This document shows positions 18,301 to 27,738 of a DNA stretch of 64,000 bases, one piece after another; positions within the stretch are counted from its first letter, which is position 1, and each line of letters begins with the position of its first letter. The notes beneath the pieces are model-generated. The model was not told the DNA's origin. It was given only the letters and a program-made list of their open reading frames with translations, and did not search any database. A program made the translations under genes and the position numbers. The stretch is from Bacillus nakamurai. Its GTDB lineage: Bacteria > Bacillota > Bacilli > Bacillales > Bacillaceae. Location: the NCBI RefSeq assembly GCF_001584325.1, contig NZ_LSAZ01000042.1, positions 23,524-87,523 on the forward strand, read 5' to 3'.

Positions 18301-18957
18301 ATGCCGCACGATTACCTGCTGTCTCTACTTGTCATTATCGGAATTGATTTAATCCTCGGCGGGGATAATGCTGTCGTCATTGCGATGGCATGCCGGAACC
18401 TGCCGCATAAGCAAAGGCAGAAAGCGATTATTTTCGGAACGTTTATAGCCGTTGCCATGAGAATCGGACTGACGAGCGCAGCCGTTTATTTGCTGAACGT
18501 TCCTTTTTTGCAATGCGCGGGAGGCGTGTTCTTATTGTATCTCGGCTATCAGCTTCTTATTGAGAAGAAGGATGCACAGCGTGTGAAAAGCAGTTCCTCA
18601 CTTTGGAGAGCCATCCGCACCATCGTACTGGCCGATCTCTTTATGTCGCTTGACAATGTGATTGCCGTAGCGGGCGCTTCTCACGGCGAGCTGTCGCTTG
18701 TTATAATCGGGCTGTTCGTCTCGGTGCCGATTATTATCTGGGGCAGCAAGCTCGTTCATGCCGCAATAGACAAAGTGCCGCTATTAATCTATGCCGGAAG
18801 CGGCCTGCTCGCTTTTACGGGCGGTGAAATGATCGCAAGTGACAGGAAGCTGGCTTTTTTCATGGCAGAGCACGGTACGGTTCAAATGATGCTGCCGATT
18901 TTGACTGTCGTGTTTGTCATCCTCGCCAGTATGATTTATGAACAGACTGAAAAGTAA
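18301..18957 (+). CDS. yjbE: TerC-family integral membrane protein YjbE
   Basis: A 218-residue protein with about six to seven hydrophobic helices. The family hallmark GGDNAVVIAMACRNLP, with conserved Asp and Asn within the first helix, and the second repeat DLFMSLDNVIAVAGAS are both present. TerC/YceF/YkoY proteins are implicated in Mn2+ export, including metallation of exported enzymes, but the role of YjbE itself is not fixed. Start ATG at 18301 with GCGAGGTGG. I see no yybP-ykoY riboswitch in the 276 bp upstream. Confidence 0.86.
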   Translation: MPHDYLLSLLVIIGIDLILGGDNAVVIAMACRNLPHKQRQKAIIFGTFIAVAMRIGLTSAAVYLLNVPFLQCAGGVFLLYLGYQLLIEKKDAQRVKSSSSLWRAIRTIVLADLFMSLDNVIAVAGASHGELSLVIIGLFVSVPIIIWGSKLVHAAIDKVPLLIYAGSGLLAFTGGEMIASDRKLAFFMAEHGTVQMMLPILTVVFVILASMIYEQTEK

Positions 18958-18958
18958 T

Positions 18959-18991
18959 AAAAAAGCCCAAACCGCGAAGGTTTTGGGCTTT
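18959..18991. terminator. Bidirectional terminator between yjbE and spx
   Basis: Stem AAAGCCCAAAACC/GGTTTTGGGCTTT with A/T runs on both sides, between the convergent yjbE and spx genes. Its sequence resembles the prpE/yjbO terminator. Confidence 0.85.
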
Positions 18992-19002
18992 ATGATCTTA
19001 TA

Positions 19003-19398
19003 TCAGTTAGCCAGACGCTGTGCTTCTCTTAATTGGAAAGAACGCACTTTTCTTGGAAGGAATCGTCTGATTTCATCTTCGTTATAGCCGACTTGCAGAC
19101 GCTTTTCGTCAATGATGATCGGGCGGCGAAGCAACCCCGGGTGCTCATTGATTAAAGTGTACAGGTCTTGAAGAGGCATTGATTCAACGTTTACATTCAG
19201 TTTCTGGAATACTTTAGAACGGGTAGAGATAATTTCATCCGTACCGTCTTCAGTCATACGCAGAATCTGCTTAATTTCATCAATGGATAAAGGCTCGGAG
19301 AAAATGTTTCTCTCTTCAAACGGAATCTCGTGCTCTTCCAGCCAAGCTCTTGCTTTTCTGCATGACGTACAGCTAGGTGATGTGTATAATGTAACCAT
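19003..19398 (-). CDS. spx: Global redox regulator Spx
   Basis: ArsC-fold transcription factor (131 aa) that binds the RNA polymerase alpha C-terminal domain. The redox switch is Cys10/Cys13 in [10 protein letters not shown]; Gly52 (alpha contact) and Arg92 (RRPIII) are present. The unstructured C-terminus recognised by ClpX reads [14 protein letters not shown]. In B. subtilis spx is controlled by PerR and YodB, and the protein by SpxH/ClpXP. A TATAAT-like -10 lies at 19482-19487 on the minus strand, but I cannot place its -35 or repressor sites safely. It may also be read from yjbC. Confidence 0.97.
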   Translation of the reverse strand: MVTLYTSPSCTSCRKARAWLEEHEIPFEERNIFSEPLSIDEIKQILRMTEDGTDEIISTRSKVFQKLNVNVESMPLQDLYTLINEHPGLLRRPIIIDEKRLQVGYNEDEIRRFLPRKVRSFQLREAQRLAN

Positions 19399-19575
19399 TA
19401 ATCTTCACTCCTCTAATTAGTAGGATGAACATGTTTGTATTCTCAAATTGAAATGACTTTAAAAAAGGAATCTTTACAGGCATTATACTATAAAAAAGTA
19501 AGTATGAACAGTCTCCTGAGAAAAAAATGTGTCAATCCGGCAAATTTGCAGCTTGCTGGATATTTACATTCTCAA

Positions 19576-20154
19576 TTAGCTTAACTGATCGAAAATGTTT
19601 TTTTGTTTTTTCTCATCAATGACTTTGAGAACTTCATCCGTTTTTTCGTATGATTCTCCGTACCATTTTTCATCTTTATAAGTGTGAATGGTTTCATATG
19701 TCTGTTTCATCGCTTCAAACATTTCTTCTTCAGATTCTGTTTTCGGTGACCAGTACAGAATCTCCATTTTGTTTACTTCATTCGTAGCCAATGACCGGCG
19801 CCGATACCCGATTGACTGTGCATGTTTGAAATGCTCTCTTTGATAAAAACGCAAACGCTTCTGTGTGTCTGTGTCATCCTCGTCGACAGGTTCCACCTCA
19901 AGCAAAATCGGCTTGTTTTTCTTTTTCAGCTTACCGATCAGCTTGCTTCCGAGACCTTGTCCTCTGGCTTTCTTTGACACAAACAGATAATCAATAAAGA
20001 TAAAAGAGTCAAATTCCGCAAACATCAGTACGTAGTGTTGGCCCTCTTCTTTATGATAAACATCGCTTTGCTCTTTTAACAGAGCTTCCATATGCTCTTT
20101 TGATTTCATTTCTTCAATCGGAAAATATTCACTCAGCTTTTCATACCAGTTCAT
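19576..20154 (-). CDS. yjbC: GNAT acetyltransferase-like protein YjbC
   Basis: A 192-residue protein with the acetyl-CoA-binding signature KKARGQGLGSKLIGKL (R-G-Q-G-x-G type) after a beta strand FIFIDYLFVS. The substrate is unknown. In B. subtilis yjbC is co-transcribed with spx and affects stress survival. Start at 20152-20154 with AAGGAGC. The 177 bp to spx contain the likely spx promoter rather than an obvious terminator, so part of spx transcription may come from here. Confidence 0.88.
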   Translation of the reverse strand: MNWYEKLSEYFPIEEMKSKEHMEALLKEQSDVYHKEEGQHYVLMFAEFDSFIFIDYLFVSKKARGQGLGSKLIGKLKKKNKPILLEVEPVDEDDTDTQKRLRFYQREHFKHAQSIGYRRRSLATNEVNKMEILYWSPKTESEEEMFEAMKQTYETIHTYKDEKWYGESYEKTDEVLKVIDEKKQKNIFDQLS

Positions 20155-20262
20155 TCATTTGCTCCTTATGGGTTCGTTGTCTTCACACTTTTAGATATAC
20201 CCCATTTCCGATTGTTTAAACAATCTTACATCTATTAAGACGTTTGACTTTGTGACATGGTT

Positions 20263-21459
20263 TCATTTTTTTAAAAAAGGTGTGTAATCTACATGTTTCG
20301 TATAATGATTGGCTGCATCCCACAATAAAAATTCGTCGATTCCTTCATCGTGTAAAGCTTTAATCTGGTCTTCCACCTGGCTTTTGCCGTACTCTTGATA
20401 GTTGCCGCTTCCGAGGTACGAGGCTGTGAAGTCCTGAAGCCACGGGCGTGATGAAGGCGGATTTTTCAGCTTGGAGAGTTTTTTATTCTCCACCTTTGCA
20501 TATTCCCTGACAACTTTGTATGGCTCAAGATCGGGTTTATCAATGCCGAAATAGCTCGTCCAATGACTCGGATAAATCATAGATGAAATGACATCGACAT
20601 GCTCAGAAATTTTGCTGAAATTCTGTCCGATCCCGGGCGCTTCAGGCAATGTCGCTGAATAGCCGAAAATATCCGCCGACACATCAACACCGCGCGGCTT
20701 TAATTTTTTATTGGCATAACTGACGAAATCGGTAACAGCGTGAACACGTTTCTGTACATTGCTGTCAGCTGATTTTCCATACCGCCCATGGCCGTATGTC
20801 AGTTCATCATCGCGTTTTTCAAATCCTTCCGGGAAACGGACATAATCAAACTGAATCTCTTTAAAGCCCTTTTTCGCGGCATCTTTTGCAATGTTTACAT
20901 TGTAATCCCATACTTCTTTCATAAACGGGTTCACGAATGATTCCCCGCTCCCGTTTTTCCAAACGTTTCCGTCTTTTTCTTTAAAGGACCACTCCGGTTT
21001 TTCTTTCGCGAGCGCGCTGTCTTTAAAAACGACAATTCGCGCGATCGGATAGATATGTTTTTCCTCCAGTTTTTTCATCATCCTTTTTGGGTCTTTGATG
21101 TACGGCTTGCTGATTTTATAGTAGGGAGACTGTTTATCCGGCTGGAACGTGAGGTTGCCGTTATCGTTTTTCACATCGATGACCATTGTATTCAGTTCTG
21201 TTTTGTCTACAAAATCCGTCAATTCATCAAACTTGCTTCCGCCCGCAGAATGCCCGGTTACGTAAATGCCCCGCACCTTATCGGGGCGGGAAAAATGCAG
21301 CCCTGATGGATAAGCGAACCTCGTCATCCCTTTCGGCAGTTCTTTTTTTGTGAGAGCCACTTTCAATTTCGGCTGTCCTTCTTTCACAGCAGCCTTCACT
21401 GGATAAGCCATGAAACTGAGAAACAATCCTGTGACGATGGCGTATATCATCATTCGCAT
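20263..21459 (-). CDS. Secreted putative glycoside hydrolase (DUF4015-type)
   Basis: A 398-residue protein with a signal peptide (hydrophobic residues 4-17, cleavage probably after YPVKA). The rest fits the DUF4015 / YihS-independent TIM-barrel glycosidase-like family. Motifs are RGIYVTGHSAGG, LNTMVIDVKNDNGNLTF, YPIARIVVFKDS, EIQFDYVRFPEGF (probable active-site Asp), VSADIFGYSATLP and DVISSMIYPSHW. The substrate is unknown; a cell-wall or exopolysaccharide role is guesswork. It lies between yjbC and the opp operon, where B. subtilis 168 has yjbB as I remember it, so this is a lineage difference. Confidence 0.8.
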   Translation of the reverse strand: MRMMIYAIVTGLFLSFMAYPVKAAVKEGQPKLKVALTKKELPKGMTRFAYPSGLHFSRPDKVRGIYVTGHSAGGSKFDELTDFVDKTELNTMVIDVKNDNGNLTFQPDKQSPYYKISKPYIKDPKRMMKKLEEKHIYPIARIVVFKDSALAKEKPEWSFKEKDGNVWKNGSGESFVNPFMKEVWDYNVNIAKDAAKKGFKEIQFDYVRFPEGFEKRDDELTYGHGRYGKSADSNVQKRVHAVTDFVSYANKKLKPRGVDVSADIFGYSATLPEAPGIGQNFSKISEHVDVISSMIYPSHWTSYFGIDKPDLEPYKVVREYAKVENKKLSKLKNPPSSRPWLQDFTASYLGSGNYQEYGKSQVEDQIKALHDEGIDEFLLWDAANHYTKHVDYTPFLKK

Positions 21460-21580
21460 GCTAAACTCCTCCTTTTTACCATTATAGGAAACGGGGAGCC
21501 GGCTTGATAAACTTTAATGTGCAGGGCTTTTAATATCGCAGCCTTGCACTGCTTAATAGGAAGCGGTTGTCGCCCAGACA

Positions 21581-21875
21581 TCAGATTGGAGCCGTATTCA
21601 TCTGCGTGCAGGTTTCCGATTGATGAATGGACAAGTTATATCGCTTTCCGTCAGTATTCTTCGTAATTTCTGCATTTGCTTCAGAACCTGATGCCAGCGT
21701 GCTGCTCATCGTGATTTTGGCCCAAGCCGTTTTAGCTGATTTTTTAAAAACAGGGCTGGTAGCATAATCATTGTCATAAGGGCTTTTGCCATCGCAGGAA
21801 TGGCACGGCTTTTCCGGCAGAAAACAAGGCAATGATGACAACTGTTAAAGGAATATTCAGGATAAAATGCTTCAT
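21581..21875 (-). pseudogene. Remnant of a small secreted protein gene
   Basis: From the ATG at 21873-21875 the minus strand encodes MKHFILNIPLTVVIIALFSA, a plausible signal peptide, but that frame stops at 21774-21776 after 33 codons. The overlapping frame (86 codons to 21581) then encodes a soluble, Ser/Thr-rich segment, DYATSPVFKKSAKTAWAKIT, continuing TMSSTLASGSEANAEITKN. No good ribosome binding site precedes either ATG. Export signal in one frame and mature-like sequence in another suggests a frameshifted small exported protein, perhaps of a DUF2712 or bacteriocin-like type. This is inference; it could also be chance. Confidence 0.45.
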
Positions 21876-21917
21876 GACAACCAATAAATCAAAAATGCAT
21901 GGTCATTGACAGTCCAT

Positions 21918-21952
21918 AAAAAAATCCTTCAAGACTGGAGTCTTGAAGGATA
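21918..21952 (-). terminator. opp operon terminator
   Basis: Stem TCCTTCAAGACT/AGTCTTGAAGGA with a 2-nt loop centre and TTTTTTT on the minus strand, 6 bp after the oppF stop. Confidence 0.9.
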
Positions 21953-21957
21953 GTCAT

Positions 21958-22875
21958 CTATTGAAACGTTTTAAATTCTGCTTCTGTGCACATGACAAAA
22001 TGTCCCGGTGTGACTTCGCGAAGCTCCATCTTTTCCCCGTCTTTCAGCTGATGGATTGACGGATCATATTTTTTCCGCACCCGATTTCTTTCGTAATCAG
22101 GGTCAGGAAGCGGGATGGCGGACAGCAGGGATTTTGTATAAGGGTGCAGCGGATTCTCATAAAGCTCATCCGCCGGCGCAAGCTCAACCAGCTTTCCGAA
22201 ATACATGACGCCGATACGGTCGCTGATGTATTTGACCATGGACAAATCATGGGCGATAAACAGGTAAGTAAGCCCCTTTTCCTTTTGCAATTCCTTCATT
22301 AAATTGACGACCTGCGCCTGAATGGATACGTCAAGGGCGGAAATCGGTTCGTCCGCAATGATAAACTCCGGATCAACCGCAAGCGCTCTGGCAATTCCGA
22401 TCCTCTGACGCTGCCCTCCAGAAAATTCATGCGGATAGCGGTTGGCGTGCTCCTTATTTAGGCCGACCGTTTCAAGCAGTTCATGAACCCGCTGCATGCG
22501 CTCCTTTTTCGTTTTCGCGAGATGATGGATATCAATCCCCTCCGCAATAATATCGGCAACTGTCATTCTCGGATTTAAAGATGCATACGGGTCTTGGAAA
22601 ATCATCTGCATTTTCCGGTTAAACTCCAGCAGCTTTTTGCGGGATTTTTTGCCGTGGACATTTTCTCCGTTAAACAGCACTTCGCCGTCAGTAGCCTCAT
22701 ACAGACGGATAATGCTTCGGCCTGTCGTCGACTTTCCGCAGCCTGATTCTCCGACAAGGCCGAGCGTTTCGCCTTTATAAATATCAAATGACAGGTCATC
22801 TACCGCTTTTACGGTTCCTTTCGGCGTGAAAAAATGCTGTTTTAAATGTTTAATTTCGAGCAGCTTTTCAGTCAT
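21958..22875 (-). CDS. oppF: Oligopeptide ABC transporter ATP-binding protein OppF
   Basis: ATPase (305 aa) of the Opp (Spo0K) importer. Walker [13 protein letters not shown], signature [16 protein letters not shown], Walker B EFIIADEPISALD and the H-loop FIAHDLSMV are intact, and the C-terminal oligopeptide-transporter extension is present. I use the ATG at 22873-22875, which sits 6 bp after GGAAGGTG; the GTG three codons upstream lies within the binding site. It overlaps oppD by 8 bp. Opp imports peptides, including Phr and CSF signalling peptides, feeding sporulation and competence control. Confidence 0.95.
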   Translation of the reverse strand: MTEKLLEIKHLKQHFFTPKGTVKAVDDLSFDIYKGETLGLVGESGCGKSTTGRSIIRLYEATDGEVLFNGENVHGKKSRKKLLEFNRKMQMIFQDPYASLNPRMTVADIIAEGIDIHHLAKTKKERMQRVHELLETVGLNKEHANRYPHEFSGGQRQRIGIARALAVDPEFIIADEPISALDVSIQAQVVNLMKELQKEKGLTYLFIAHDLSMVKYISDRIGVMYFGKLVELAPADELYENPLHPYTKSLLSAIPLPDPDYERNRVRKKYDPSIHQLKDGEKMELREVTPGHFVMCTEAEFKTFQ

Positions 22876-23944
22876 TTTTTTCACCTTCCTTCATTAAAAC
22901 CGGCTGCTGGTACGTATTCGGCAATTTGCGCATTTTTGCCTTCACCGCTTCAGGCGGCTCTACCTTAGGCGCATCCGGATGCAAGAGCCAAGATTTCACA
23001 AAATGCGTGTCAGACACTTTATACATCGGCGGCTCCTCTTCGAAGTCAATTTTCATTGCGTAAGAGCTGCGAAGAGCAAACGCATCTCCTTTTGGAGGAT
23101 TTGTCAGATCAGGCGGCGTTCCCGGGATGGCCGTCAGTTTTTCCTGATCAGTGCTTTCTAGGCTCGGCATAGACGCTAAAAGCCCCCACGTATACGGATG
23201 ACGCGGATCATAGAAAATTTCGTCCACCGTGCCCGACTCGACGACTTGTCCTGCGTACATGACAGCGACCCGGTCGGCAACGTTGGCGACAACCCCGAGG
23301 TCATGCGTGATAAAAATAATTGAAGTGTCGATTTTTTTCTGTAATTCCTTCATCAGCTCGAGAATCTGGGCCTGAATCGTTACATCAAGAGCGGTTGTCG
23401 GTTCATCAGCAATTAACAGCTTCGGATTTGCCGCAAGCGCCATCGCGATAACGACGCGCTGCCTCATTCCGCCTGAGAATTCATGCGGGAATTGGCCGAC
23501 CCGTTTTTCCGGCATCGGAATTCCCACTAAATCAAGCAATTCAATTGCGCGTTTGCGTGCCGCTTCTTTTGAAATGGTTTCGTGTTTAAAAAGCACTTCC
23601 GTAATTTGTTTACCGACCTTCATTGTTGGGTTCAGAGATGTCATCGGATCTTGGAAAATCATCCCGATGTCTTTTCCTCTGATGGACTGCATCTCTTTTT
23701 CTGACATCGGTACGATATCGCGTCCGTCAAAGAGAATCTCCCCTCTTTTAAAATATCCGGGCGGCATTGGAATCAGCTTCATAATCGCTTGGGACGTCAC
23801 ACTTTTTCCGGAACCGGATTCGCCCACGATCGCGAGGGTTTCTCCCTTGTTCAAATGGAAATTCACGCCGCGGATTGCCTGTACCTCTCCGCCGTATGTT
23901 TTAAATGAAATGGCTAAGTCTTTTACCTCTAGCAAGCGTGTCAC
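22868..23944 (-). CDS. oppD: Oligopeptide ABC transporter ATP-binding protein OppD
   Basis: ATPase subunit (358 aa). Walker A GESGSGKSVTSQ, signature EFSGGMRQRVVIAMAL, Walker B LLIADEPTTALD and the switch His in FITHDLGVV are all present. The C-terminal region has the regulatory segment typical of Opp/Dpp ATPases but lacks the four-Cys iron-sulfur motif seen in AppD/DppD (C-P, C pattern). The start is GTG at 23942-23944 with AAGGAG 8 bp upstream. It lies 12 bp after the oppC stop. Confidence 0.95.
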   Translation of the reverse strand: MTRLLEVKDLAISFKTYGGEVQAIRGVNFHLNKGETLAIVGESGSGKSVTSQAIMKLIPMPPGYFKRGEILFDGRDIVPMSEKEMQSIRGKDIGMIFQDPMTSLNPTMKVGKQITEVLFKHETISKEAARKRAIELLDLVGIPMPEKRVGQFPHEFSGGMRQRVVIAMALAANPKLLIADEPTTALDVTIQAQILELMKELQKKIDTSIIFITHDLGVVANVADRVAVMYAGQVVESGTVDEIFYDPRHPYTWGLLASMPSLESTDQEKLTAIPGTPPDLTNPPKGDAFALRSSYAMKIDFEEEPPMYKVSDTHFVKSWLLHPDAPKVEPPEAVKAKMRKLPNTYQQPVLMKEGEKND

Positions 23945-23956
23945 TCATATCACTCC

Positions 23957-24874
23957 TTATTTGCGTAACTTAGGATCCAGCGCGTCTCTTAATCCGTCGC
24001 CGACAACATTAAAGCCAAACATCGCAAGGCAGATAAAGCCGGCAGGGAAGAATAAACGCCAAGGGTAATAGGTTAATGCAGGCAATCCGTCTGAGGCCAT
24101 TGTCCCCCAGCTCGCAAGCGGCGCCGGTACGCCGAGCCCTAAATAACTTAAAAATGCTTCTGTAAAAATCGCGGTCGGAACCGTCAGTGTCATCGTGACT
24201 AAGATAGAGCCCATCGCATTCGGAACAATATGCTTAAACAGAAGACGTCCCGTTTTCGCACCCAGGGTTTGGGAAGCAAGCACATATTCCTGGTTCTTCA
24301 ATTGAAGCACTTGGCCGCGGACGATCCTCGCCATATTAATCCAGCCCGTTATCGTCATGGCGACAATAATCGTCAGTAAGCCCTTCGGCAGAACAACCAT
24401 CAGCAAGATAACCATTAATAATGAAGGAACTGCCCAAAGAATGTCCGCGATACGCATCATCACTTCATCAGTGCGGCCGCCGCGGAATCCGGAAATACTG
24501 CCCCAGATGACGCCGATTAATAAATCAAGCACGGCTGCGGCTACACCGATAAAGATAGAAATCCGCGCGCCTACCCATGTCCGGACGAATATATCTCTTC
24601 CAAGGTCATCCGTGCCGAACCAATGATCTTTCGACGGCGCTTTATCCGCATTTAATAGATTGGTAGTCGCATAATCATATCTTGAAAAGACAGGAGCAAA
24701 AATTGCCATAAGAATAATAAGTACGATCAGTACAAACCCGACCATCGCAAGCTTATTGCTGCGGAAGCGGAGCATGGCGTCTTTCCAGAGAGAAAGGCTT
24801 TTTTTACTTATTTTTTCGGCATCGCCGGCATTAGCTGAAGCTGGTTCAAACATATTTTTAGGAATGTTCTGCAT
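23957..24874 (-). CDS. oppC: Oligopeptide ABC transporter permease OppC
   Basis: Membrane permease (305 aa) with an N-terminal cytoplasmic stretch, one helix near 40-60 and five more in the BPD_transp_1 domain. The EAA-type loop contacting the ATPases is ASQTLGAKTGRLLFKHIVPN, and the family end reads [16 protein letters not shown]. It pairs with OppB. The start has GGAGCC and lies 3 bp after the oppB stop, so the two permeases are translated together. Confidence 0.95.
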   Translation of the reverse strand: MQNIPKNMFEPASANAGDAEKISKKSLSLWKDAMLRFRSNKLAMVGFVLIVLIILMAIFAPVFSRYDYATTNLLNADKAPSKDHWFGTDDLGRDIFVRTWVGARISIFIGVAAAVLDLLIGVIWGSISGFRGGRTDEVMMRIADILWAVPSLLMVILLMVVLPKGLLTIIVAMTITGWINMARIVRGQVLQLKNQEYVLASQTLGAKTGRLLFKHIVPNAMGSILVTMTLTVPTAIFTEAFLSYLGLGVPAPLASWGTMASDGLPALTYYPWRLFFPAGFICLAMFGFNVVGDGLRDALDPKLRK

Positions 24875-24877
24875 GGT

Positions 24878-25813
24878 CTAGGCTCCTTTCTTTGCTTTAG
24901 AAAGCTTGATTCTCGGATCAATTAATCCGTACAGCACGTCTACGATTAATACGCAAAAAAGAAGAATTACGCTGAAGAACACGGTAACTCCCATAATGAC
25001 GGTATAATCACGGTTTGTAATACTGTTTACAAAATGCGCGCCTAAACCGGGAATTCCGAAAATAGATTCAATGATGAAACTTCCTGTTAAAATGGATGCC
25101 GCCATCGGCCCCATATATGTCACGACGGGCAAAAGCGCGTTTCGAAGCGCATGGCGCACGGTGACTGACGGACGGGAAAGGCCTTTTGCTTTTGCAGTCC
25201 GTATGTAATCGCTGTTTAACACTTCAATCATGCTTGAACGGGAGAGTCTGGCAATAAACGCCATCGGCATGGAAGCAAGCGCAATGGAGGGCAAAAAGGT
25301 GTACGCCCAGGATTCCCACCCTGCGACCGGGAAGAGCTCCAATTTAATTGAGAAAATATACTGGAGTATCGTCGCCAATATAAAGCTCGGAACTGAAATT
25401 CCAAAGATCGTTAAAATTGCAACGGTATAATCCTGCCATTTATTATGATACAGGGCAGCAATCACCCCAAACAAAACACCAAACGCTAAAGCGAGGAGAA
25501 TAGCTTCTGCTCCGAGAGTGAATGAAACGGGGAAACCTGAACTGATCAAATCATTTACGCTTTGACCTTTATATTTAAAAGAAGGTCCGAAATCCCACAC
25601 CGCCACTGATTTTAAGTAGCTGACATATTGAACGAAGAGAGGCTTGTCCAGACCATAGTGTTCGTTTAAGTTTGCCTCAATTTCAGGCGGCAGCTTTCTT
25701 TCGCCGGAAAATGGTCCGCCCGGCGCTGCCTGCATTAAGAAGAATGTGGCGGTGACAATCACAAACAGTGTGATGATCATGTAAATGAATCGTTTACCGA
25801 TATATTTCAGCAA
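24878..25813 (-). CDS. oppB: Oligopeptide ABC transporter permease OppB
   Basis: Membrane permease (311 aa), six predicted helices, with the N-terminal OppB signature [20 protein letters not shown] and the EAA loop [20 protein letters not shown]. The start is TTG at 25811-25813: GGAGGTG lies 6 bp upstream and the length then equals B. subtilis OppB. The in-frame ATG at 25826-25828 lies on top of that site and is rejected. A strong hairpin separates it from oppA. Confidence 0.93.
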   Translation of the reverse strand: MLKYIGKRFIYMIITLFVIVTATFFLMQAAPGGPFSGERKLPPEIEANLNEHYGLDKPLFVQYVSYLKSVAVWDFGPSFKYKGQSVNDLISSGFPVSFTLGAEAILLALAFGVLFGVIAALYHNKWQDYTVAILTIFGISVPSFILATILQYIFSIKLELFPVAGWESWAYTFLPSIALASMPMAFIARLSRSSMIEVLNSDYIRTAKAKGLSRPSVTVRHALRNALLPVVTYMGPMAASILTGSFIIESIFGIPGLGAHFVNSITNRDYTVIMGVTVFFSVILLFCVLIVDVLYGLIDPRIKLSKAKKGA

Positions 25814-25860
25814 GGTGAACACCTCCATGTTTTTTACAATTTTATACTTAATCAGTAAGA

Positions 25861-25893
25861 AAGGTATATGGGGACATCCTCCCCATATACCTT
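25861..25893 (-). terminator. Intercistronic hairpin between oppA and oppB
   Basis: A perfect 14-bp inverted repeat (AAGGTATATGGGGA/TCCCCATATACCTT, 5-nt loop) followed on the minus strand only by a weak T-rich stretch. It is better read as a partial terminator or mRNA 3'-end stabiliser that keeps the binding protein message above that of oppBCDF. Confidence 0.75.
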
Positions 25894-25919
25894 GGGTCTT
25901 TTGTTTTTAGAGACGCTTT

Positions 25920-27557
25920 TTATTCGAAAGAAGCGTTTCTAAAGTAAACTTCACCTGTACCGGTTATGATGACATTTTTGAGGTTTTTATCCTGCACCCA
26001 AGTATCTGTATAGAAATAAACTGGCGCGACCGGCATTGCATCAATAAAGATTTTTTCTGCTTTTTTCAGCTCTTCGATACGTTTGTCCGGGTCAGTTTCA
26101 AGCTGAGACTGGTTCAAAAGCTTTTTAAACTCAGGATCTTCCCAGCCGGTATCATTGTTCCCGCCTTCTTTATCGCGGAACAGTTCCAGGAAGTTGATCG
26201 GATCATTGAAATCACCGAGCCAGCCCATACGTCCGATTTGATAATCCTGGCTGTGCAGCTTGTCAATATACACATTCCATTCCGAGTTATCAAGTTCAAT
26301 GTTAACGCCTAAGTTCTTTTTCCACATTTCCTGCACGGCCTGCGCGATTTTAGCGTGTGCTTCGTCCGTATTATAAGACAGCTTGATTGCCGGAAGGTCA
26401 GATGCTTTCTTTACGCCTAATTCCTTCAAACCTTTATCCAGAAATTCTTTTGCTGTTTTGACATCATTGTCTTTGAAATATCCTTTGGTATTATCTTTAA
26501 AGCCCTTCATTGACGGCGGCACTGCTGCCATTGCCGGAATTTGTTCGCCCTGCGTCACGTTTTTCACGATCGATGCGCGGTCTAGAGCATAAGTAAGAGC
26601 TTTCCGTATGTTAACATTGTTGAGCGGTTTGGCTTCTGTATTAAATTTGTACCAATACACGCCGGCAATAGGCTCAACATGCAGCGATCCGTCTTTCTTC
26701 AAAGTCGGCAGTGATTCTGTCGGAAGCTGTCCAAGCGGCATTCCCGCCCAGTCAAGTTCCCCTGCTTGGAATTTTTTAAGTTCCGTATTGGTATTGTTAA
26801 TCATCACCATGTTGATTTTCTTCAGTTTTACAGAGTCTTTATCCCAATATTCGTCGTTCTTTACAAGATCGATAGAACCGCTGTGTTTCCAGGCCGTCAT
26901 TTTGAACGGGCCGTTTGACACATAATTTTCGCCTGCGTTCGTATTCCAGTTTTTATGTTTTTCTGCAATTTTCTTGTTAATCGGCATATATGTGTAAAAT
27001 GATGTTAATTGCAGGAAGTAAGGTGTCGGGTTGTTCAGTTCGACCTTTAATGTTTTGTCATTAACGGCTTTCACGCCTACATCATCAATCTTGCCTTTTC
27101 CTTTGTTGGCAGTTTCAGCGCCTTTGATATAGTAGAGCTGATAAGCGTATTGTGACTCATTGTTCGGGTCAAGCGCCCATTTCCAGGCATATTCAAAATC
27201 CTGCGCAGTAACGGGATCGCCGTTTGACCATTTTGCACCGTCACGAATCGTAAATGTATAGGTCTTTCCGTCTTTGCTTGTTTCGATCTTAGATGCCATT
27301 CCTTCTTCAGGCTCACCTTTGGAGTTGACTCGTGTCAATCCTTCAAAGATCTGACGGATGACGCCGCCGGAAACGGTATCGTTAGCTAATCCCGGATGCA
27401 AAGAGAACGGTTCTGTTTTAATATTGATATGAAGTGATGTCTGCCCTTTGGTGTCTTTCTTTCCACCGCCGCCTGATCCGCCGCTGAATCCGCCGCATGC
27501 ACTTAACACGAGCGAGAAGATAAGCATTAAACCTACAATAGACCAACGCTTTTTCAT
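25920..27557 (-). CDS. oppA: Oligopeptide-binding lipoprotein OppA
   Basis: Substrate-binding protein (545 aa), SBP family 5. It has a lipoprotein signal peptide with lipobox LSAC (MKKRWSIVGLMLIFSLVLSAC), a Gly/Ser-rich tether, then the family motif region ..FEGLTRVNSKGEPEEGMA and WSNGDPVTAQDFEYAWKWA. It captures oligopeptides outside the membrane for OppBCDF, including extracellular signalling peptides needed for sporulation and competence. First gene of the operon; 5' leader of about 145 nt. Confidence 0.96.
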   Translation of the reverse strand: MKKRWSIVGLMLIFSLVLSACGGFSGGSGGGGKKDTKGQTSLHINIKTEPFSLHPGLANDTVSGGVIRQIFEGLTRVNSKGEPEEGMASKIETSKDGKTYTFTIRDGAKWSNGDPVTAQDFEYAWKWALDPNNESQYAYQLYYIKGAETANKGKGKIDDVGVKAVNDKTLKVELNNPTPYFLQLTSFYTYMPINKKIAEKHKNWNTNAGENYVSNGPFKMTAWKHSGSIDLVKNDEYWDKDSVKLKKINMVMINNTNTELKKFQAGELDWAGMPLGQLPTESLPTLKKDGSLHVEPIAGVYWYKFNTEAKPLNNVNIRKALTYALDRASIVKNVTQGEQIPAMAAVPPSMKGFKDNTKGYFKDNDVKTAKEFLDKGLKELGVKKASDLPAIKLSYNTDEAHAKIAQAVQEMWKKNLGVNIELDNSEWNVYIDKLHSQDYQIGRMGWLGDFNDPINFLELFRDKEGGNNDTGWEDPEFKKLLNQSQLETDPDKRIEELKKAEKIFIDAMPVAPVYFYTDTWVQDKNLKNVIITGTGEVYFRNASFE

Positions 27558-27709
27558 GCACTAACCCCCTAATCAATTTTTCAGCCTTTACTACTAAATA
27601 CTCAGAAATATCAGACAAAATAACTTAATATTTTTCTAAACTTTAATTGTGTTCCGTCTTTTCTGATTATTTTATGTAAAGAAGCTGTAACAATAGAGTG
27701 AACAAGTTC

Positions 27710-27738
27710 ATTATAATGAAATGAATAATTTATTGCAA
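27710..27738 (-). promoter_or_regulatory. SigA-type promoter of the opp operon
   Basis: On the minus strand TTGCAA (27733-27738) and TATAAT (27710-27715) are separated by 17 bp. Transcription would start near 27703. The region between here and the trpS promoter at 27982 is very AT-rich, with no gene and no clear operator that I can assign. Confidence 0.75.

Noticed and set aside
21521..21550. Imperfect stem-loop TGCAGGGCT/AGCCTTGCA between the glycosidase gene and the pseudogene
   Set aside because: No T-run on either side and several mismatches, so not called a terminator.
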